From positions 1 through 20,081 of IMG/VR virus record IMGVR_UViG_3300027899_000091: 20,081 nucleotides of DNA; one strand, written 5' to 3'. Positions 4,821 to 11,820 of this stretch are shown here, piece after piece. Made by a program: the position numbers and the translations under genes. Position 1 is the first letter of the stretch, and each line of letters starts with the position of its first letter. The DNA comes from a virus. The notes below the pieces were generated by a model. The model had not been told where the DNA came from. It ran no database searches and worked only from the letters and a program-made list of their open reading frames with translations.

Positions 4821-5131
4821 CTCTATATATAGGGAGATGAGACTTAACGGTCTGTTATCTCTCTATATATATAGAGGAGAGAGCACTTTATCTTTGAGAA
4901 AACCACTCTCTACAATAATACAGCTGTTGAAACATGAGTAAATTAGGCATGTTTTCTTACAGATATAGTAATATATAGCTAAACATAAGTACATAAACCT
5001 TACTTAGCTACTATATCTATTACTATCTCTATATATACTACTAGTCTTATTACTATATATACTATTCTTATATAAAAGGACAGAGTATAAGACTCCGGAA
5101 TTGTATTTATTCACCCCTAATTATATTTACC
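4821..5131 (+). other. Gene-free AT-rich spacer with two long hairpins
   Basis: About 310 bases without a supportable gene. Hairpin one (4821-4876) pairs CTCTATATATA and GGGAGAT with ATCTCTC and TATATATAGAG, with an AGAC/GTCT tip. Hairpin two (4961-5018) pairs AGATATAGTA and GCTAA with TTAGCTACTATATCT across a short bulge. A TATTACTAT/TATATATACTA-like sequence then repeats at about 5018-5073. The spacer separates the cassette array from polycistronic units and may hold an uncharacterised promoter, an RNA element or an origin; I cannot choose among these. Confidence 0.5.
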
Positions 5132-5353
5132 ATGCATTTACTTATTGCAAACATTATGTTTGTTCTACAACTACACACAGGTGTTATTATACCTACTGAT
5201 GATGTTGATGGTAGAACTATATATTCTATTCCCTCTGCAGGAATAGAGTATGCTTACAAAGCAGAGATTATCCAGTATCTTGAAACTGGAGTATTTATGT
5301 ATGATGAAACTATGGATGATCCGGTTGATCCATCTATGGTTAAAAACAAGTAG
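5132..5353 (+). CDS. Small hypothetical protein, 73 aa
   Basis: Begins MHLLIANIMFVLQLHTGVII; the hydrophobic start could be a short membrane helix or signal, but an internal ATG at 5156 would remove most of it. The rest is acidic (ending DDPVDPSMVKNK). First gene of a unit running through four small genes and a tRNA to the terminator at 6128-6152. It lacks the early motif. Function unknown. Confidence 0.65.
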   Translation: MHLLIANIMFVLQLHTGVIIPTDDVDGRTIYSIPSAGIEYAYKAEIIQYLETGVFMYDETMDDPVDPSMVKNK

Positions 5354-5356
5354 ACT

Positions 5357-5566
5357 ATGAAACTATTTATTGTAACGGCAACTTACTATGAACCAGGAGA
5401 TGGTCCAGTAATGGGAACTAGTGTTGATGGAGTATTTAGTACTCTTGAATTAGCACAAGAGTGTGAAGCAAGTATAAAAGCATCACAAGAATACAGTGAC
5501 TTTGATATTACTACTGCTATTAATATAATGCAGTTAGATGATACAATATATAAAGAGATTGTTTAA
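5357..5566 (+). CDS. Small hypothetical protein, 69 aa
   Basis: A soluble acidic protein beginning MKLFIVTATYYEPGDGPVMG, starting three bases after the previous stop. The alternation of strand (LFIVTATYY) and helix (LELAQECEASIKASQEY) suggests a small alpha/beta fold. It ends in an acidic stretch. No recognised motif. Confidence 0.7.
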   Translation: MKLFIVTATYYEPGDGPVMGTSVDGVFSTLELAQECEASIKASQEYSDFDITTAINIMQLDDTIYKEIV

Positions 5567-5584
5567 CCCTAAAGCAAATAAGCT

Positions 5585-5770
5585 ATGATGTTTGAAGATG
5601 CAAGAGATATGTATATGTTATACAGTATATCTCCGGAATTAACCTGCACTTGTGATGAGTTTCATGAGTGCCAACAGTGCTATGAAGAAAGGCAATCAGC
5701 CAGCCGTAATAGTAAGAAGATGACCTATGGTACTTCTTATGACATGAGTACTGATAGTTTTACTGATTAA
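5585..5770 (+). CDS. Small cysteine-motif protein, 61 aa
   Basis: The central CTCDEFHECQQC segment gives Cys21, Cys23, Cys29 and Cys32 (CxC-x5-CxxC), a compact potential metal site. The C-terminal third is Ser/Thr rich and probably flexible. It sits between two short genes in the same unit. No family recognised; zinc binding is inference from the spacing. Confidence 0.65.
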   Translation: MMFEDARDMYMLYSISPELTCTCDEFHECQQCYEERQSASRNSKKMTYGTSYDMSTDSFTD

Positions 5771-5773
5771 AAC

Positions 5774-6043
5774 ATGTATATGAAAAAGTCAAGGAAAGCA
5801 GAGATTCAGAAATTAGAGAGAGAATTGTATTCATTACAATGGGAGAAAGTAGATGTACATGCATCTAAGATGGACCCAGATATGAAGGCAATCTATCTTA
5901 ATGACATTGATTACAAAGCATATTGTATTCAACAGAGGATTGAGGACATAGAACATGAAGAAGGAATGTTCCCGTTGAAACTGATGTTGGCATGTTTTGT
6001 TATCTTTACACTTGTATTGGTCTTGTATAGAGTAAGCCACTAA
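5774..6043 (+). CDS. Tail-anchored coiled-coil membrane protein, 89 aa
   Basis: The N-terminal two thirds is charged and helical with heptad-like spacing (RKAEIQKLERELYSLQWEKV), then a single hydrophobic helix at about residues 68-85 (LKLMLACFVIFTLVLVLY) and a short tail. This is the layout of a C-tail-anchored inner-membrane protein with a cytoplasmic coiled coil, as in some spanin or lysis-related proteins, though no such role is shown. The start may be 5774 or the second ATG at 5780. It lies directly upstream of the tRNA. Confidence 0.7.
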   Translation: MYMKKSRKAEIQKLERELYSLQWEKVDVHASKMDPDMKAIYLNDIDYKAYCIQQRIEDIEHEEGMFPLKLMLACFVIFTLVLVLYRVSH

Positions 6044-6050
6044 CAAGTAT

Positions 6051-6124
6051 GGTTCCATAGCTCAATTGGATAGAGCAACACACTTCTAATGTGTAGGTTA
6101 CAGGTTCGACTCCTGTTGGGATCA
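6051..6124 (+). tRNA. tRNA-Arg (anticodon UCU)
   Basis: All arms fold: a 7-bp acceptor stem GGTTCCA/TGGGATC with two G-U pairs, D-stem GCTC/GAGC, anticodon stem ACACA/TGTGT with loop CTTCTAA (anticodon TCT), and T-stem ACAGG/CCTGT with loop TTCGACT. The discriminator is A; CCA is not encoded. It reads AGA and AGG, and AGA is the arginine codon that dominates the surrounding phage genes, so it probably supplements the host pool. It follows the coiled-coil gene by seven bases and is followed at once by a terminator. Confidence 0.97.
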
Positions 6125-6127
6125 CTA

Positions 6128-6152
6128 AGCCCCTAAGTCTAGGGGCTTTTTT
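6128..6152 (+). terminator. Intrinsic terminator after the tRNA
   Basis: Perfect 8-bp stem AGCCCCTA/TAGGGGCT, loop AGTC, six T residues. It ends the 5132-6124 unit. Confidence 0.95.
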
Positions 6153-6183
6153 ATTCTTTATTTATTTATTTAAAAGTCTGATT

Positions 6184-6501
6184 ATGAAAGTGTTAGGAAA
6201 ACTATTTAACAGAAAAAAGAGTTACAAAGCAAACCAGAAGTTTGAGGTATTGCTTATTGAAGAGGACTCGTGCTTATTAAATGAAGCACTGGGAATCTCT
6301 GAAGAGAGACATAGAGAGATTATTACATTCTCTATAGATGCATTTAAAGAGGGTGAGAGATATACTGACTCTTGCAAGCTTGCAATAGAGAAGTGTAATC
6401 ACATCAATGAGGTTATTCTTGCTCTAACAACATTGGCTAAAGTAAAGACAATGGCTGATAACCCATTTGCTTCTTTGCTTTCTAAACTTGAGGAAGAATG
6501 A
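6184..6501 (+). CDS. Hypothetical protein, 105 aa
   Basis: Basic N-terminus (MKVLGKLFNRKKSYKANQKF), then a largely helical acidic body ending LLSKLEEE. First gene of a three-gene unit (6184-7131). The start is preceded by TTTATTTATTTA with an 11-base gap to the ATG, an arrangement also seen before the gene at 7586. Its TGA overlaps the next ATG. No recognised domain. Confidence 0.75.
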   Translation: MKVLGKLFNRKKSYKANQKFEVLLIEEDSCLLNEALGISEERHREIITFSIDAFKEGERYTDSCKLAIEKCNHINEVILALTTLAKVKTMADNPFASLLSKLEEE

Positions 6502-6710
6502 AAGTCTTTACATCAGTACTAGGGTTTGACTTTGATGTTACCATAGTAGACAATGAGGGTAATCCACTTAAGACGGGAGCAAAAGTAGTTACTACTACAA
6601 CTACTGATGCTCCCAATGTGGGAACAAAGATTGGTGGCCAGAGCTGGTTTACTAATTATAATGAGCAATTATTAACCAAGATTAGAGATTATAGGAGGAG
6701 AAATGACTAA
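6498..6710 (+). CDS. Small hypothetical protein, 70 aa
   Basis: Begins MKVFTSVLGFDFDVTIVDNE and overlaps the previous stop by ATGA, implying translational coupling. A strand-rich N-terminal half contains a run of threonines (VVTTTTTDAP) and the C-terminus is basic (KIRDYRRRND). It is also coupled to the next gene, overlapping it by eight bases. No recognised family. Confidence 0.7.
   Translation: MKVFTSVLGFDFDVTIVDNEGNPLKTGAKVVTTTTTDAPNVGTKIGGQSWFTNYNEQLLTKIRDYRRRND
6691..6702 (+). promoter_or_regulatory. Strong Shine-Dalgarno sequence, unusual for this genome
   Basis: AGGAGG stands in the end of the upstream gene, about six bases before the ATG at 6703. Other starts in the window use A/T-rich leaders without such a site, as is usual in Bacteroidota. 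Confidence 0.7.
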
Positions 6711-7131
6711 AATTAGAGTAGAATTAGAAGAAACAGATTTGTTTAATGCTATTAAGAAGATCATTGATCATCCTAATAGAGTAGAGATAGCAAAAACATT
6801 AACAACCATTATTGCACCTAATGAGAGACTATCATCTATATTCTTTAAAACATATTTTGGTGGTGCTGCACCAGAAGTGCTACCTAATGGTACTATGATT
6901 ACAGTAAATCCACGTGAGTTAAGTTATAAAGCCAATGTAGAGGGTATGAAAAAACTTGGTCTGCTTAATATTAGTGGACATGCTACTGCTCTAATCAAGG
7001 AGTTTAAGGGCTTTGGTGATTACACTACATATATTGTAAACTTTATGAATGTAGATGATAATGATAAAACATTTGAAGATACAGGGTTTGTAGCTTACAA
7101 TCAAGTACTAAGCGTTATAGAAGAGCTTTAA
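6703..7131 (+). CDS. Hypothetical protein, 142 aa
   Basis: A soluble 142-residue protein beginning MTKIRVELEETDLFNAIKKI. It has mixed helices and strands, a Gly-rich turn (TYFGGAAPEVLPNGT) and no membrane helix. It alone in the window has a near-perfect AGGAGG ribosome binding site, so its output may be raised relative to the two coupled genes upstream. It ends the unit; a terminator follows at 7176. No family recognised. Confidence 0.75.
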   Translation: MTKIRVELEETDLFNAIKKIIDHPNRVEIAKTLTTIIAPNERLSSIFFKTYFGGAAPEVLPNGTMITVNPRELSYKANVEGMKKLGLLNISGHATALIKEFKGFGDYTTYIVNFMNVDDNDKTFEDTGFVAYNQVLSVIEEL

Positions 7132-7175
7132 AGATAGTATATCTGTTGATATGCTTTTCCTGACCAAAGAATACC

Positions 7176-7200
7176 AGGGGCTTTCGGGCCCCTTTATTCT
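7176..7200 (+). terminator. Intrinsic terminator of the 6184-7131 unit
   Basis: Six-base-pair stem AGGGGC/GCCCCT, loop TTTCGG, then TTTATTCT. Confidence 0.85.
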
Positions 7201-7285
7201 TGTTTAGCTATATAGTACAACTTTTCTGCATCTAGTTGATATACAATAGAATATTATTCATGTATATTTACTAAAGATATAGAAG

Positions 7286-7558
7286 ATGTATTACCAGTTA
7301 TCAAATGGAAAAGTAGTTAAACTATCTCTAGAGGAGTTTCTAGAGTTAACTGATGCTGATGTACAGTTCTTAATGTCTATTGACTATGGTGACCACATAA
7401 TTGACCCGTTCCATGGGTCTGCTGTAGAGAAGACTTCACACAAAGAATATGATTTTTCATTCTTGTCAAGTGATGATGATATTTCTCTAGACAGCATTGC
7501 CTCAGATGATACACCATTTGATGATCTTATAGATCTATCTGAGGACACAGATTTGTAA
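7286..7558 (+). CDS. Acidic conserved hypothetical protein, 90 aa
   Basis: The N-terminal half (MYYQLSNGKVVKLSLEEFLE, then a block around LTDADVQFL) resembles a small protein I associate with crAss-like phages. The C-terminal third is extremely acidic and probably disordered (DDDISLDSIASDDTPFDDLI), as in DNA-mimic or protein-binding tails, though neither role is shown. TATATTTA, close to the host -7 consensus, lies about 20 bases before the start. Confidence 0.75.
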   Translation: MYYQLSNGKVVKLSLEEFLELTDADVQFLMSIDYGDHIIDPFHGSAVEKTSHKEYDFSFLSSDDDISLDSIASDDTPFDDLIDLSEDTDL

Positions 7559-7585
7559 TTTTTTTATTTATTTAATGTTTACTAT

Positions 7586-8059
7586 ATGGATTCTAAAGTC
7601 TATGTTGTAGGGGATCCTACGACCAAAGCTGTTGTTGAACAGTCTAAAAACAACCCTGATTATGGATATGTAAAAGTTGTCCAATCAAGATCAATGGTAG
7701 GTGCAGATGGTTTTTACCGTAAGATAGAAGTGCCTGCACTTATTCATGGTTTTACATCTGATTTAGTACATGCAGGATACTATGCAGGTCAAGAACTCCC
7801 TGGTAGAGTTGTAATTAAAGAGTCACTGACTCCATTTAATGTAGCTGAACCACACAGAGATCTTAAGATTGCTGGTACATCCGGTGTTACATGTACAGTG
7901 AATGGTCAGCCTATTTATAGAAAGACTGTTTACACTGAGGTAGCTTCAGTAGAAGAGACCCTGATTGCTCATGATAATGTTGATGAGATACGTGCTGCAA
8001 ATCAGAGAGCAAATAATAATAAGACATTGAAGCCACAAGAAGATTTTGATCTGAAGTAG
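7586..8059 (+). CDS. Conserved hypothetical protein, possible nucleic-acid binding, 157 aa
   Basis: A strand-rich domain fills residues 1-125 (GYVKVVQSRSMVGADGFYRK, AGYYAGQELPGRVVIKESL, DLKIAGTSGVTCTVNGQPIY). A charged flexible tail ends PQEDFDLK. Strand-rich core plus acidic tail is the layout of phage single-stranded DNA-binding proteins, and such a gene is expected near the replication genes. I have no motif proof, so SSB is a suggestion only. TTTATTTATTTA stands 11 bases before the ATG, and a strong terminator follows. Confidence 0.75.
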   Translation: MDSKVYVVGDPTTKAVVEQSKNNPDYGYVKVVQSRSMVGADGFYRKIEVPALIHGFTSDLVHAGYYAGQELPGRVVIKESLTPFNVAEPHRDLKIAGTSGVTCTVNGQPIYRKTVYTEVASVEETLIAHDNVDEIRAANQRANNNKTLKPQEDFDLK

Positions 8060-8081
8060 TTTCAATTTGTTGATTGATGAG

Positions 8082-8109
8082 ATGGGGAGTTAATAGCTCC
8101 CCATTTTTT
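8082..8109 (+). terminator. Intrinsic terminator two bases before the next start codon
   Basis: Eight-base-pair stem ATGGGGAG/CTCCCCAT followed by six T residues. The next ATG is at 8112, so the following gene has no room for its own promoter unless its true start is later. Confidence 0.9.
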
Positions 8110-8111
8110 GT

Positions 8112-8615
8112 ATGATTAAACCAATGTATATTATGGAAAAGCTAAAAAAACAGGTGAGAAATTACCAATTGTACGCAGGTAAGACCTATGTACAGTATGA
8201 ATCTGATGGCTATTCAGCTTATCAGAACTATCTCTATAAGAGAGCACTCTATGGTCTAGATGCACTTACAGAGAAAGAACTTGCTACTATGTGTAGTAAG
8301 AAGAAACAAAGAATAATTAATGTTTACAAGCGTGCACAGGTTACACTTAATAAGTTTAAACAGCAGCTGACTATTAAGTATTCTAACTTAATCTTTGAAA
8401 CTCTGTTTCCAAACAGTCCTATGACACAGTTCTTATTAGCTGATACTGAGACAGATGAGAGATTCAAGAACACTTTAACTTTTAAAGATTTAGGTATTGA
8501 GAAGCAAGATATTATTGCTATCTTTATTGCTGAGGGTATTCTTCCAAAGAACTTTTTGGACCTAAAAGATGCTCCAATCACCTTACCTAGATTGAAGAAT
8601 GAAACCAAAGTTTAA
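8112..8615 (+). CDS. Hypothetical protein, 167 aa (start uncertain)
   Basis: A basic, helical N-terminal half (MEKLKKQVRNYQLYAGKTYV; KKKQRIINVYKRAQVTLNKF) and a C-terminal half of mixed charge. Starts at 8112, 8124 or 8133 are in frame; 8133 gives MEKLKKQ and some leader space after the terminator. It overlaps the HNH gene by 17 bases and opens the long operon to 12473. No domain recognised; the basic helical region could bind nucleic acid. Confidence 0.75.
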   Translation: MIKPMYIMEKLKKQVRNYQLYAGKTYVQYESDGYSAYQNYLYKRALYGLDALTEKELATMCSKKKQRIINVYKRAQVTLNKFKQQLTIKYSNLIFETLFPNSPMTQFLLADTETDERFKNTLTFKDLGIEKQDIIAIFIAEGILPKNFLDLKDAPITLPRLKNETKV

Positions 8616-9009
8616 AGAATGTGATGCCTGTGGTAAACAGAGTATCATATGGAAGAACCATGAGGGATTTAAATACTGTAAATATTGTTGGAGTTGCCAA
8701 AAAGCCATTAATAGTGACAGTTCACAGAAACCAAATGATTACAAAATCCCTCAGGTTTCTTCTAAGAGGAAAAAGCAAGATGCAGAGTATCTCAAGTTGA
8801 GAGAAAGGTTTCTTACTGAGAATCCAATATGTCAAATCTCTGTGGCCGGCTGTGGTAATGGTGCAACTGATGTTCATCACACCTATGCCGGGTCCAACAG
8901 GGAGGTATTTTATTTGGTTCAATCCACTTGGAAAGCAACATGCAGAAATTGCCATGACTGGGTCCACAGCCACCCGTCAGAAGCTAGAATACTAGGCTGG
9001 TTAAAATGA
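8599..9009 (+). CDS. HNH endonuclease with N-terminal zinc fingers, 136 aa
   Basis: The N-terminal region carries Cys8, Cys11, Cys27 and Cys30 (plus Cys33), a zinc-ribbon-like set. A basic linker leads to an HNH core: Cys78 and Cys85, DVHH at 91-94 supplying the catalytic histidine, and CRNCHDWVH at 115-123 supplying metal ligands. HNH enzymes nick or cut DNA; in phages they act in recombination, packaging or homing. This one is embedded in and co-translated with an operon rather than interrupting a gene, so it may be domesticated. Target unknown. Confidence 0.88.
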   Translation: MKPKFKECDACGKQSIIWKNHEGFKYCKYCWSCQKAINSDSSQKPNDYKIPQVSSKRKKQDAEYLKLRERFLTENPICQISVAGCGNGATDVHHTYAGSNREVFYLVQSTWKATCRNCHDWVHSHPSEARILGWLK

Positions 9010-9031
9010 TTTATTTACTGATTTAAAAATT

Positions 9032-9778
9032 ATGATTATGAACATGATTGGAAAAGAACTTAAAGTTAAGCACACAAGCACTTATGCAAAATTCTCTATT
9101 CTACCTATGAACAGAGGTATTGACAGTAAGCATGTGCAGAAGATGATTACTAGTATCCGCAAGATGGGTGTTATTAGATGTGTTATTGCATGTACTACAA
9201 ACATTATTGAGGGAGAAGAGAGAACTTACATTATTGATGGTCAGCATTTAGCTACTGCACTAGAGAGAGAAGGTCAACCAATTCCTTACATTGAGATTAC
9301 TGTTAGCTCTGAAGAAGACTTAATTGAGAAGATGGCATATCTTAATAACTCATCTAAGTCTTGGGACTTGATGAACTATATCAATGCCTGGAAAATGATC
9401 CGTCCAGATTATATGAAGTTGTTCAAGTGGAAGAACATGTATGACATTGAGATTTCTATGTTAGCATGTATTGCTACTAACATGCCTTCAATTAGATTTG
9501 GTACACAACCTATTAAGAATGGTACATTTCAGATCAGCAATCCAAAAGCAGAAGATATGTGTAAAGCATTCAATGATATCTTCTTAAAAATTGGTATGGC
9601 TGATAGAGGTGTTAAGTTTCAGTTCTTGAATGCATTTATGCAGGCTTATAATCCAACTTACAGTCATTCTAAAGTTATGGCTGCTATTGATAAGCACATG
9701 AAAACTGTTAAACTTATGTCCAGTGGAGATGAAACTGGTGCATATATTAGAAAACAAATATTTAAACTTCCAAAGTAA
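9032..9778 (+). CDS. ParB/Srx-like domain protein, 248 aa
   Basis: Residues 20-95 have the ParB N-terminal (ParB/sulfiredoxin) pattern: an N-terminal strand, a helix (SKHVQKMITSIRKMGV), then YIIDGQHLATALEREGQPIP with DGQH at 69-72, and strand YIEITV. In chromosomal ParB this fold binds CTP; in other members it has nuclease or ATPase activity. No typical ParB centromere-binding HTH is evident, and there is no ParA. Three in-frame ATGs occur at 9032, 9038 and 9044. Its stop overlaps the SF2 helicase start, so the two products probably work together, perhaps in replication or DNA processing. Confidence 0.8.
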   Translation: MIMNMIGKELKVKHTSTYAKFSILPMNRGIDSKHVQKMITSIRKMGVIRCVIACTTNIIEGEERTYIIDGQHLATALEREGQPIPYIEITVSSEEDLIEKMAYLNNSSKSWDLMNYINAWKMIRPDYMKLFKWKNMYDIEISMLACIATNMPSIRFGTQPIKNGTFQISNPKAEDMCKAFNDIFLKIGMADRGVKFQFLNAFMQAYNPTYSHSKVMAAIDKHMKTVKLMSSGDETGAYIRKQIFKLPK

Positions 9779-10869
9779 TGACAAGAGAAGAGATTCAAGA
9801 AGAAGCATTAAAAGCAACAGAAGGGAGGCGGAAATGTTCCGTAGTATTAGGCACAGGGGTCGGTAAGACCCTTGTTGGCCTATTACATATTGAAAAGAAT
9901 ACTAGTGAACTACATAATGTATTAGTAGTAGCTCCTAAAAAGTCTATCTTTCAATCCTGGTCTGATGATGCTGTAAAGTTTGGTAAACAAGATCTGTTAG
10001 AGAGAATTACTTTCTCTACTTATATTGGTTTACCTAAACGTGATCCAAATGAGTATGACTACATCTATCTTGACGAGTGTCACTCACTTCTTGACTCTCA
10101 TAGAGTTTTCCTTGATGTGTATAAAGGTGGAATCCTGGGTTTAACTGGGACTCCACCTAAGCACAAGAGTTCTGAGAAGGGTATGATGGTATCACAGTTC
10201 TGTCCTGTAGTTTATACTTTTAAGGCTGATGATGCAATTGATAATGGTATTATTAATGACTACCAAATCATTGTACATGAGCTTAAATTAGATGAGTGTA
10301 AGAACTATCAGGTACAGATGAAGACTAAGTCTTTTATTACTTCAGAAAAACAGAACTATCAGTACTGGGGTAATAGAATAGATATTGGAGCTGGACCTAT
10401 TCAGATGCTCAGAGTCATGAGGATGAAGGCTATGATGGAGTATCCAAGCAAAGAAAAGTATACTAAGAAGTTGATGGAGAGCATTAACACTAAGTGTATT
10501 GTATTTGCTAATACTCAAGAACAGGCTGACAGACTCTGCAGGTTTAGTTACCACAGTGGTAATTCTAACTCTGAGGAAAATCTAAATGCTTTTAAAGAAG
10601 GTAGAATAAATAAGCTATCATGTGTACTGCAGTTAAATGAGGGTATTAATATACCAGAACTGAGACAAGGTATTATCATGCATGCTTATGGTAATGAGAG
10701 GAAAGCTAGCCAGAGAATTGGTAGGTTACTCCGTCTAAATCCTGATGAGAAAGCTATTGTACATATACTATGCTATAAGAACACAGTAGATGAAAAGTGG
10801 GTAAAAGATGCACTAGAGTCCTTTGATCAGAGCAAAATAGTATGGAGAGAATATGATGTAAAATCTTAA
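9778..10869 (+). CDS. SF2 DNA/RNA helicase (DEAD/DEAH-like), 363 aa
   Basis: The conserved motifs are in order: motif I GTGVGKT (25-31), motif II DECH (99-102), motif III-like LTGTPP (121-126), and motif VI QRIGRLLR (about 312-319). It is a compact two-RecA-domain SF2 translocase with no extra domains, like the SNF2/UvsW-type helicases of phage replication and recombination. UvsW remodels forks and R-loops; that role here is by analogy. The ATG shares a base with the ParB-like stop (TAATG), implying coupled translation. Confidence 0.92.
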   Translation: MTREEIQEEALKATEGRRKCSVVLGTGVGKTLVGLLHIEKNTSELHNVLVVAPKKSIFQSWSDDAVKFGKQDLLERITFSTYIGLPKRDPNEYDYIYLDECHSLLDSHRVFLDVYKGGILGLTGTPPKHKSSEKGMMVSQFCPVVYTFKADDAIDNGIINDYQIIVHELKLDECKNYQVQMKTKSFITSEKQNYQYWGNRIDIGAGPIQMLRVMRMKAMMEYPSKEKYTKKLMESINTKCIVFANTQEQADRLCRFSYHSGNSNSEENLNAFKEGRINKLSCVLQLNEGINIPELRQGIIMHAYGNERKASQRIGRLLRLNPDEKAIVHILCYKNTVDEKWVKDALESFDQSKIVWREYDVKS

Positions 10870-10878
10870 CTTAGTATA

Positions 10879-11133
10879 ATGGAACTACCTGAGGATCACA
10901 AGTTAATATTATTTAATGATGATGAGCATAGCTTTGCATATGTTATGGCTTGTCTCATAAAGTTCTGTGGTCATGAGCCACAACAAGCTGAACAATGTGC
11001 TTTAGTAGCTGATCTAGCAGGTCAGTGTACCATAAAGCATGGTTGTTGGGCACAGATTTCTACAATGTTAGAGCTTCTACAGAGTGTAGGTCTAAATGTC
11101 AAAATGGAACTATATGAAGGTGATATGCATTGA
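10879..11133 (+). CDS. ClpS-like N-degron adaptor, 84 aa
   Basis: The fold signature of ClpS is clear: LILFNDDEHSFAYV aligns with the ILVNDDYTPMEFV region of E. coli ClpS, followed by a helix (CLIKFCG), QQAEQCALVADLAGQC in place of RATQLMLAVHYQGKA, and a C-terminal helix-strand pair. Asn13-Asp14-Asp15 match the residues that hold the N-degron amino group. The histidine of the pocket (His66 in E. coli) is replaced by Asp45, and the roughly 25-residue N-terminal extension needed for delivery to ClpA is absent. It may therefore bind the host protease without delivering the usual substrates; that is inference. Confidence 0.8.
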   Translation: MELPEDHKLILFNDDEHSFAYVMACLIKFCGHEPQQAEQCALVADLAGQCTIKHGCWAQISTMLELLQSVGLNVKMELYEGDMH

Positions 11134-11383
11134 TAGCAGTAATAAGCCTGCTAAAATTCCTATTGAACAATGGATTAAACAAGGTGAGACCTATACTATT
11201 ATCAAAGTAGTGAAAATGGGGTTACAGGACGGCAGATATGGTGTACTTCTAGAAGAGGTACAGATGTCTGCTGACTGTTTTCCATATGAGTACTATGATG
11301 CTGATAGGTTTGTGCCTCTGGATGAAAGAGTTGCTAACATGGAAGAAGAAGCTATTAAAGAAGCTGACTTAGAATTAATTTAA
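11114..11383 (+). CDS. Conserved hypothetical protein, 89 aa
   Basis: I choose the ATG at 11114 (MKVICIDSSNKPAKIPIEQW) over 11096, because the family-like start MKVICID is a natural first strand; it overlaps the ClpS-like gene by 20 bases. The sequence has a beta-rich middle (YTIIKVVKMG, YGVLLEEVQM), a conserved-looking FPYEYYDADRFVPLDE segment and an acidic helical tail. I associate similar proteins with Bacteroidota phages, function unknown. Confidence 0.75.
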   Translation: MKVICIDSSNKPAKIPIEQWIKQGETYTIIKVVKMGLQDGRYGVLLEEVQMSADCFPYEYYDADRFVPLDERVANMEEEAIKEADLELI

Positions 11384-11385
11384 TT

Positions 11386-11820
11386 ATGGAAGATTATAAA
11401 AAGGAGGAAGTTCTAAAAGAACTTAGTTCTTTAGACCAAAAGACCCGTAAGAGAAATGTTGTTGACCAAAGAAGCTATTTAATTGGTATTCTACACCAAA
11501 AATTTGGTCTATCAGAACATGCAATTGCAAAATTAACAGGACTTAAGAGAGAAAAAGTAAACTACAATAGAAGGTTACCGGTTCAATTTAAAGATGATGC
11601 TGCATATAAAGAAAATGTATATGTATATGCTCAATTGTTTCCTTTTGATTTTAGTAAAAGTTATACTATTAAATCACAAAGACAGAGAACAATACAAATA
11701 ACTGTTGATGATAAACTATTTAAAAAGTTAACTCTAGTTAGAGACTTATTTGGGCACAAAGATGTTAGAACTACAGTTGCACATTTACTTGAAAAATCTA
11801 TGAAATTATGGGCAGAATGA
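11386..11820 (+). CDS. DNA-binding protein, HTH plus ribbon-helix-helix candidate, 144 aa
   Basis: Residues 42-62 (LSEHAIAKLTGLKREKVNYN) fit a helix-turn-helix. Residues 101-140 form strand RTIQITVD, helix DKLFKKLTLVRDLFG and helix TTVAHLLEKSMKLW, the order of a ribbon-helix-helix fold. Two DNA-binding units in one small protein suggest a transcription regulator that makes bipartite contacts. It starts two bases after the previous stop. Targets are unknown; the palindromic region at 12474-12589 is a candidate. Confidence is good for DNA binding, lower for the RHH call. Confidence 0.7.
   Translation: MEDYKKEEVLKELSSLDQKTRKRNVVDQRSYLIGILHQKFGLSEHAIAKLTGLKREKVNYNRRLPVQFKDDAAYKENVYVYAQLFPFDFSKSYTIKSQRQRTIQITVDDKLFKKLTLVRDLFGHKDVRTTVAHLLEKSMKLWAE

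Noticed and set aside
4821-5073. Possible CRISPR array or tandem repeat array
   Set aside because: The repeated elements are AT palindromes of varying length without regular spacers of similar size.
8324-8608. Minus-strand frame opposite the 167-aa gene, and similar antisense frames at 5834-6058, 9584-9817, 10342-10554, 14484-14774 and 19158-19370
   Set aside because: They mirror genes with clear operon context, have no promoter or leader and show low-complexity shadow compositions.
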